Assembly (NCBI GenBank): GCA_936450465.1
Contig: OW388302.1
Coordinates: 56,796,959 to 56,860,958, forward strand
Reading direction: 5' to 3'
Source of the DNA: Gibbula magus
Lineage: Eukaryota > Mollusca > Gastropoda > Trochida > Trochidae
Length of the DNA stretch: 64,000 bases
Shown here: piece by piece, positions 54,001-63,000 of the stretch
Layout of the letters: each line of letters begins with the position of its first letter
How positions within the stretch are numbered: position 1 is the stretch's first letter
Made by a program: the position numbers and the translations under genes
Notes under the pieces: model-generated
What the model was told of the DNA's origin: nothing
What the model saw: the letters and a program-made list of their open reading frames with translations, nothing else
Databases searched by the model: none

Positions 54001-57000
54001 CCTGCCCTCCCCTCCTTTCAATAAGTGAACCTGCCCTCCCCTCCTTTCAGTAAGTGAACCCAACCCCTCCCCTCCTTCAATAAGTGAACTCAACCCCTTC
54101 AGAAATGTCTGGAACAGTCTATTCCAGCAGTGTTCTCACCTCTGCATTGCCAGGCGTGGCTGCGTTGAGCAGGTCGGAGAAGGCTCCAGCCAGTCTGCGA
54201 GCAGCGTCCATCAGATTGTCGGAGTTCTCCTCCTGCAGAGCGGCCACCATCTTCACGTCCCGACTGAACTGGTCCAAGTTAGAGGAGCTGGAAGAGTAAT
54301 TTCTTGCTTTAATATTTTGTTACAAAGTATTTTTCCCAAAAGATTTCAAATTTACGAACTTGTACAGTTTCTAAGAACATGGAATGGGAATAAGAGTTTT
54401 CGTATAATTCTCAATGAGCTGCATCTGTATCCACTCACATCTGATGGACCGCGGAGCCGACAGCGTTGTAGTCCACTTCATCGTCCTTCCCGGACGTTAG
54501 CGTGACGAGCTGGGCGGTGGCTGCGTTCATAGCGGACAGCTGAGAGCCGACCTTCTGTCTGTTCAGGTCCAACTGGTTCTCTCGCCATTTCTTAGAGGCC
54601 TGTAGATAGAAGAACAGAGGCATGTACTAATATATATGAGATGGATTTTGGTGATCCTGAATTCGTAATTTCTTCAAATAACACAATGACTGTCAATCAG
54701 TATATTCAGATGACTCTCTTGCTAGAAAAAGAAGATTTGTTTGACTTTTCAAACATGTACAGAATATTGTAACATGACTTGATATATCCTTGATTCTGAT
54801 TGGTTGATTTCTCTATGGTAGCAGGTACTTCTGAATATATCTATATACCAGTGAAGGAAAAAGTTTTAAATCTATACAAGTCTATACAATTTAAATACTT
54901 TTACCTGTCCAACATGATAAACTGTTACCTTAAAAAGTTGAAATAATATTTCTTTTAACATTATGAGTAATCCAACCTGACCAGCACTTCATTGACAACC
55001 AGTGATATCCGTTTTTCATGCTTTTATCAGCTTTTAGAAGGCCAACATGATGAAATGTTACCTTATAAAGTTGAAATAAAGTTTCTCTGAACACTTCATA
55101 GGTGACTCGAGCACCTGACTGGGCCATGAGGAGCTGTTAGCGCTTACCCTATACACTACACCCATCACTGTCGAGCACCTGACTGGGCCATGAGGGAGCT
55201 GTTAGCGCTTACCCTATACACTACACCCATCACTGTCGAGCACCTGACTGGGCCATGAGGAGCTGTTAGCGCTTACCCTATACACTACACCCATCACTGT
55301 CGAGCACCTGACTGGGCCATGAGGAGCTGTTAGCGCTTACCCTATACACTACACCCATCACTGACAACTAGCCATATCCGTTTCCTACTATTACTGAGGA
55401 AATTGCTTGTGAAATTGAGTCGCTGAGGCTACAAAGGGCAGAGCATGCGAATCAAAGAGCTGAATATAGGTGTATCTTACAGAGTAGTAAATGTTACTAG
55501 ACAAAGTGGGGTTGTCTTTCTGACCTTATGAAGCAATTTATCTAATTCGGACCTCGTGAAGAAATTTATTCACACATTTTGACATCACTTTTTCAACTTC
55601 TGAATTTCAAATTTACATATCACTGACAAAAACAGGTAATTGGAAAATGATGATGTCTTCAAATAGGGAGGGAGTGGAACAATTCATTTTGCTTAATATG
55701 AATGGACTAAAAGCAACTGAGTTAATGTTGGATAGGTGAACTCTTGATTGAACCCGTTTGTTGTATTTATTCAGACACATGGATATCAATTCTAGCGTCG
55801 CCGTTTCAAACACAGTGCTTCTCAATAACATACTCCTTGCATCAGGTCCTGTCCTCTGCAACTTCCACCCAATATCATAAATCATAACCAGTCCCATCAC
55901 TTGCTACTTTAAGCCTTGCTGCATTTCATGAACTGTTCTGTGCTAGACTAGCAGGGCACACTATGATATTAAGTTGCAGCAAGGGAAGATACACACACAT
56001 GAAGATGTAAACAAAATACTTCTAAATAATAGACCGATCGCATCAAAGTAGAGTTTGGGTATTTGCGTTCTCTGCTGCAAATCAATCTGACTAAGTCTCG
56101 CTTGGATACATGAAACTAACACATATTTATACAACAAAACACTACTCACGGCGTCGGACCCGAGTTGGGGAACCTGAGCTCTCTGCTGCAGATCGGTCTG
56201 CGCCATGTTGACCGAGGACAGACCTTCCTGTATCGTGGACAGCAGGGCCTTCTGGGACTGATTCAGTCCGTGCTGCTGTGCGCTCTGGGCCTATATGTGC
56301 ATACACAACATTTTTAAGGTATTTATACACAGTAAATAGTTCATATTTTTCTATTCCATGTTGGCCTCCAAAAACAAAACATGCTCAAAGTAATTCCAAT
56401 TCCACTTAAGAACCTTTATGTCCAGGTCTTTGAATATTGAAAGCAGTTTCTCACTTTGTAATTTTTTAGCATATGATATCTAAACATTTTATACTGCATC
56501 TTCTGTTGAATTCAAATAACAAAATAATAATAAATTCAAACCTTAAATTCAAACAAAGGGTAAATGATAAACAAAATGTAAATACTTTTCCAAAACAGCA
56601 ATCCTCTTGTAAAATTGAGAGATTCCAAACCAGAGTATAACCAAAGTATACATTTCTCTATTACTAAATATAACTAACTCAGTTCACACACAATCTCACT
56701 CTGGCCATGCTCTAATTAGGATGCAGATTTAGTCACTCCAGTCACGAAACTGTTAAACACAAACGGAACACATGGTAGGTATCTTCCTGTAGGAAGTAGC
56801 ATTCAGGATAAATATCGAAGTTCATAAATATCGAAGTTGGTAAATATTGAAGTTGGTAAATACTGATGTTGGTAAATATTGAAGTTGGCAAATACTGAAG
56901 TTGTCAAATATTGAAGTTGGTAAATACTGGAGTTGGTAAATATGGAAGTTGGTAAATACTGAAGTTGGTAAATACTGATGTTGGTATTTTTACTAAATGT

Positions 57001-60000
57001 TTCGGATATAAATAAGAATTCATAAACTGATCCACACAAGCCTTTTTTCAAAATAGAGCAATGCTACACAGTTCTTATTAGCTGTCAGTCACCAACGTCT
57101 ACCTCTGGGTGGGTAGAAAATAGAAACGATCAATTTGTTTAACATTCTGCATTGTTAATAGATAATTTGTGCTGTTATAATGCTGTGCAATAATAAATAT
57201 GATTTAATATGGATTTAACATATTTGAAACGGACTGGTGATTCCTAGTATTGATTCTTAGTTTGGGATAGTTTCTGTTAGCGTCTCGTTAAGGTACGTAG
57301 GATTGTAATGCACAGGTACATCAAGGTCAGTATTAAATAATTGGTGATTCCTGAATATAAAGTGAATGTGTGTTTTATTAAGAGAATACTACAATGGAAA
57401 GTTTGGGACTTGCTTTGTAATGTGACTATTTTTTCACATTTTACAGCATGTAGGAACCAAACAGCAAGATTATATGTCGTAGTTTTAACTGAATGACAAC
57501 ACTTAAATTAGTTTTCAATTTAAAAATGCAAGTGCAGTTATACACATGAGAGTTATTTGTTGTTTACACACGGAAGTCGCTCATGCAAACATCAACTTTC
57601 ACACGTCACTCTCCCGACTATGGTTACATGTCCACATTACCGGTCTATAGGCTTGTAGCTCAAGCTGATCTAGAGTTATCTGCCCTTACCGTACATGATT
57701 CATGATATAAGTCTTTCCATCTAATTAGATCAGATTCATGTCCATTCTGTTTTAATAAACCTGTAACGTTTCTTACTGAAAACTTTCAAGTGAAATTTGA
57801 TGAAATGTTACCATTGCAGCAAGGACATTTTGTTAAGATGCAAGTTAACCAAAATAATGTTTTTCCATTTATGAAACTTATTCTATGCAGGAGAAATGTA
57901 CAGAAGAATCATATCCATGTTGTCATGGTGAATAAGATGCAAAAGGAATCTATGTTGACTTTCGGAACCAAATACGTCCGTAATTTCTAGTGCAATTCAA
58001 AATTGTAAATTACATTCTCCAAATGCAGACATAGAAGCAGACATAATATTTGAGATTGATTTTGTGTAAAATATTAAGAATTAAGCTTGAAAAGAAGCTA
58101 GGCAAAGAGTGGGATTTTTTCAAGATGTGTAGGTTACAGACTCTATTAAGCCTTATTTCATACACTGCTAAATGTCAATGTTTTTCGCACTGAGAGTGAA
58201 TCAAATGAAATGAACCTGACGCTAATTAGATGGAACCTGTTTATATCGAGTGCAAGAACTGGTTATATGTACTACACTCAGCCACGGAGACAGACGTGCA
58301 TATAAACGCTTACCCTGGGTAGGGGCATTCTTCCTTGCAAATTTTGTAAATTTTGCAAAATACTAACTTGAGATTAGAGACATTTCAATTTCAAAACAAA
58401 CACAAAAATAACATAGGATAATAAAATAATAATCCAAAATCCAGTGTGTCAAATAGATTACGATAAAGAAAGAAAAAATAAAATTGATTCAAATAATTCC
58501 TCACTTATTCAGAATTCATTGATCATTTTATGAAACGATATCTCTTTCAGATAATATTACAATGGCTCGTGTCACATTTTCTAATCTGTTATATGACCAA
58601 CATAAAAATAAATGTCAATCAGTGTCATAATTATCATTTGAAACTGAGAAAAGAAAAGAATTATACGGATCATCAACAATATTTTTACAATGGTGGCGTT
58701 TGTGTACAGACTCTAATACCGTTTTCAAGCATCGGTTAATGTATGAGGATCGATACCAAAACATTGCCATTGTGGGAATAATGTCTATCATCTATGAATT
58801 CCTTGTTGTCTTTAAACTACAAATTTCTCGACAAACAGTTGAGAAACCTGAGAATTTGAAATTTTAACAAAAAGATGAGAAAATGTGAGAGTTGTTGAGC
58901 CTTGTACGGAGTCCGGTCAGGGCCAGAAGTGTGCTACAAGCAGACGCGGACTGTTGCTGTTGGCTTGAAGAACCACTGTCTTTTCAAGTCAAATAACTTA
59001 TAATCTTGCAAAATGCTTACTCTTTTTTTCATTTTTTTTGCTACTCATAATTGTTTGACAACAAATATTTCAGCATTTTAAGTGTCAATTTTTCTTCAGG
59101 TAAAGAAATTCCAATTCCAGCAACTAGTTTCCGCTCTGCTCATAATTTCTGTTCCGGCGGACCTGGGGACCATTCCACAAACAGAACTTAGTCCTAAGAT
59201 CAACCATAAACCCATCTTCTAACATCGACTCAGACTGATCACAGGACTAAGATGGTTAGTGGAAGGGTACCCAGGCCTCCTGACCAATGTTAATAAAGCA
59301 CAAACACCACTACTAAATCTACTAACATGAGGGGCGGCATGTCCAGCGTGTGCGAGATTTGTCACGTGCGTGGACTGCACCTGTTGTAGCGACCCCATCC
59401 CGAACTGACTCTCTCCCTGCCCCCCGTCCCGCAGCACCGCGGGGATCGCCACGGACCCTGACTGGGGGTGGGAGACGTTGGACGACTGGTGCTGGATGAT
59501 GGTGGCTCTGTGGGAGAGGAAAACATGTCAGTGCAACAACAAAACATTGATTATAATAGTGAAGCTTATACAGGTCCAAATTATCATGGATGTCTGTTCA
59601 AACACTCAAATCATCTTTCTGAACATTGTTAGTTTTAGACAATACTTGAAAAACATTGAAAGGAATTCGTTTCACTGTGCAGTGGCAGCCACAAGGTAAT
59701 AGCTTATTGTTCTTTGTTAGCTTACTGTCTGCATGAGTATGAGTATTTTTTCAGGATTAGTTCATTGTGGGATTGTAAGTCCCTCTATCAAAAGTGTTTG
59801 CACTGAATTTTTCTGATATTGGACTGATGAACTTGGAGGAATCTACAATCAATCCTATGTATACATACTTGGCAGGAAGAACGTTGTCCTCCATCATCAT
59901 CGAGTTCTCGTCTCCGTCTATACCCAGATGGTCCTTGGCTTTTTTCTGTTACGATCAATAATGTACATCTTTATTATTTTAAGGGTCATCGAAAGATGAG

Positions 60001-63000
60001 ATAAGTTATAACTTCCATTTTAATATCCAAACATCCCAGGCCTAGATTACCGAAACAGTTTTATGCCAATATTAACCATTTGAGTAACAGAATATTCCTG
60101 TATATAGGAATTTTAGCTAATGACCAATTTCGTGCTGTTGTCAAAAATGATTTGTTCTGTAAATCGACCACTGGTTTGATACTAATCAATTCAACAGATG
60201 AAGTGTTAATATGTAGAAATTACGGCTATCTTTGCACTAAGGGATATATAATAATTTCGATTCAGGTTATCTTAAATTTAAGCGATGACGCTATTAGCAA
60301 ACTAAACAATTGTAACTGGAGAATATCAAGGCCATGGTCCTGCTGGTTAACAATTTCCTGATTCAAAGCAGACAAACTAGGCTCAGGACGAATGATTCAA
60401 TACAAGGGAGATAACCCACCCTCCTGAGGATGATGTCGATGTAGCCAGCAATAAGCTGGGAGATCTGTTCTCCTTCTGTTGTCTGCACCGAGTAATACGA
60501 GTCGGCATAGTCTCCGAAATCCTGCAACATGACAAAGTGTTGGTGATCAGTTACAGCAGGGATGGTACAATACAATACAAGCTCTTCAACATACTGCCCA
60601 CACAAAACATCACATATTACATGTAAATTGATAGACCTCTGAGTTGCCCCCTTTACAATTGTTGAGCTCAACCCTCCTCTTTAAAAATTCCTGGATCTAC
60701 CTATGGAAACTGTCTCCTCAAATCAAGAACATTATTCATGTGGATGTGGGTGAATGTCTATCAATTTCAGTGTTGTTCCTAGTAGGATCTTGGGAAATTT
60801 GAAATCAAGAATAACCAAAGAATCAAAACAGTTTCATTATTTCACTATATGGTAACAAAAATGGTAAGAAAAGACCTTTATATCCAAGCCAATTGGCCTC
60901 AATGAAAACTATTTCCTTAGACTTTGAAATCAATCAGTTTGAAAATAACAAACGCTTTTCTAGGAATCTCCAAGTCATCACATTTGCAACAACCAGTTCC
61001 GAAAAGAAGGGAAGATATATTTGTTAATCATTTATTAGTACTTACGAGGGTGAAGCTGTTTGGAGAAGCCGCCCATCTCCTTACTGTTGTCAGTGGCCAT
61101 GTCTTCATTATCTGCAACATGGTATTATTTTCAATAGATTTCAAGCACATCAGTTATCATCGATTTAGGGAAAGGAAATTCCCATTATACGGCTTGGTGT
61201 TTTTAGAAATTTCTTTAAATTCAAATTTTTAAATCCACATAGGGGATATACACAGATGTCTTAGTTTCCTATTTTGTCACAAGTTAGTTTTGTACAAGTG
61301 TTCAAAGCTCAAATCGTTCCATATGTTCTGTAAGTGCCAGTCTTACTTACTGTTGAAATATTCCTCAAATAATGAACAAAACATTACCTCCTTGGTTTTC
61401 TCGTCGACCCTGACGACACTCTCCTTGGTAATGCCCAGCAGTCGGGGGACCAACTTGTTCTTGCCCTTCATCTTCTCCTGTAGACAGGCAAACATAAGCA
61501 CCATTTAGAATTGTGTCAATATATATCTAAAATATACTTGTACAACTATAATTGCAAAAGCAGATATTGGATATTCTATCGCTAAGATCCCCCCTGCTGT
61601 AGGGAGCATATGCTGAAGGCAAGTTTTTGATACATTAAGATTTCATTTGCCAATATTTCTAATTCAGTGGGATAATTTGTTGTAAAGTACGAACCCAAAT
61701 CTGTGACAAAATCAGATTAATTACTGAATTTTTCCATGTTCATACAAAAAAATAAAGGCTGTCCTACTTCTAAGTATTATTTAATATTGGCAACATTTAC
61801 GTGCTTTTGTCTAATGCTACCGTAATAGCTGACACAGTTTAACTTAGAACTTTACTTTTAAAGGGGCAGTAGCACGTTTTTTGCAAAATTTATTTTTTCA
61901 AATTTCCCATTTATAATGATAGTTTATGTCATTTAAACTAACTTTAGAGGGTAAAACATCTTATTACACAAACCAATTTTCTGTAGTGGTAAAAACTATG
62001 TTGCGTATAAAGCAAAAATTGCATGGCGGCCATTTTATTGTGAACACAATTACTTCTTTTTGTAATATAAAAAACGATTCCCATTGCTTTACCGAAACAT
62101 GTACACTCATTTTAAACTTTATTTTCCGAAGAGAGAAAGATGTTTTACTATTGGTGAAATTATTTTTCAAATACATTTCATCAACTTATTTGAGGGAAAA
62201 AATGTGCTACTGTCCCTTTAAAGCTATTTCTCCTCACCTTGACGAGGAAGAAGGTGATTCCGTACGTCTTGAGGGAGCGACAGAGGTGTGTGTACTTGAC
62301 CTTGGCTTCTATCTCCACCATACTCACCCACTTCTTGTGTTCCTGTAGGGGTAGGGACGAATAGGTTGAGATGATGAATAAACGTTTTAAGAATACAAAG
62401 GGACACAATTTTTACGAATTACTTTGCCCACCAGGACCAAAGTGGACCCAGATTTTCAAAGGTATCTTAGCGCTAAGATAGTTGTAAGGCAATGTTAGTG
62501 TATGGTACTCTTGTGATAATATCATCATTACAAGCTTTTAATATCGTGTTCACTACAAATGTCTAGAAGTAAAAAAACACTGTCTAATTTTATATCGTGA
62601 CAGTTATTAAATCGCGATAATATTCCAAATGAGTGTACACCAAGAGAGAACTTACTATGTAAATTTTCTTCTCTATTCCTTTAAGTTTCATGTATTCTTT
62701 GGGAAGGAACTCCTTCAAGCTGTAAACAGAAGAAGGGAATCAGTGTTAGTCACATTCAATATTGGAAATATTGTATAAAGCTCTTCTTACCTGGATGAAT
62801 TAAGCAAGAAATGGAAAAGACAAGTTATAGTTGATTTAATCACTGAAACCATAATTATACAAATCTTAAAATCTCAACACAGATAAAAGATTTTATTACA
62901 TCAAGTCACTCTAAGAATCCTTAGTCAATATTGTCTAAGAACTGGGCCAGACACAGTATCTTATCAACAGTAAATCTGCGCTAAACTATTCCAGTCAACA

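Noticed and set aside
56803..57051. 82-residue frame rich in Tyr, Gln and Asn
   Set aside because: Produced by the 16-17 bp tandem repeat in intron 9.
61926..62348. 140-residue plus-strand open frame
   Set aside because: It begins inside MITE copy 4 and ends antisense to talin exon 4. The same start peptide appears in MITE copy 2 at 17769-18062, as expected of a repeat.
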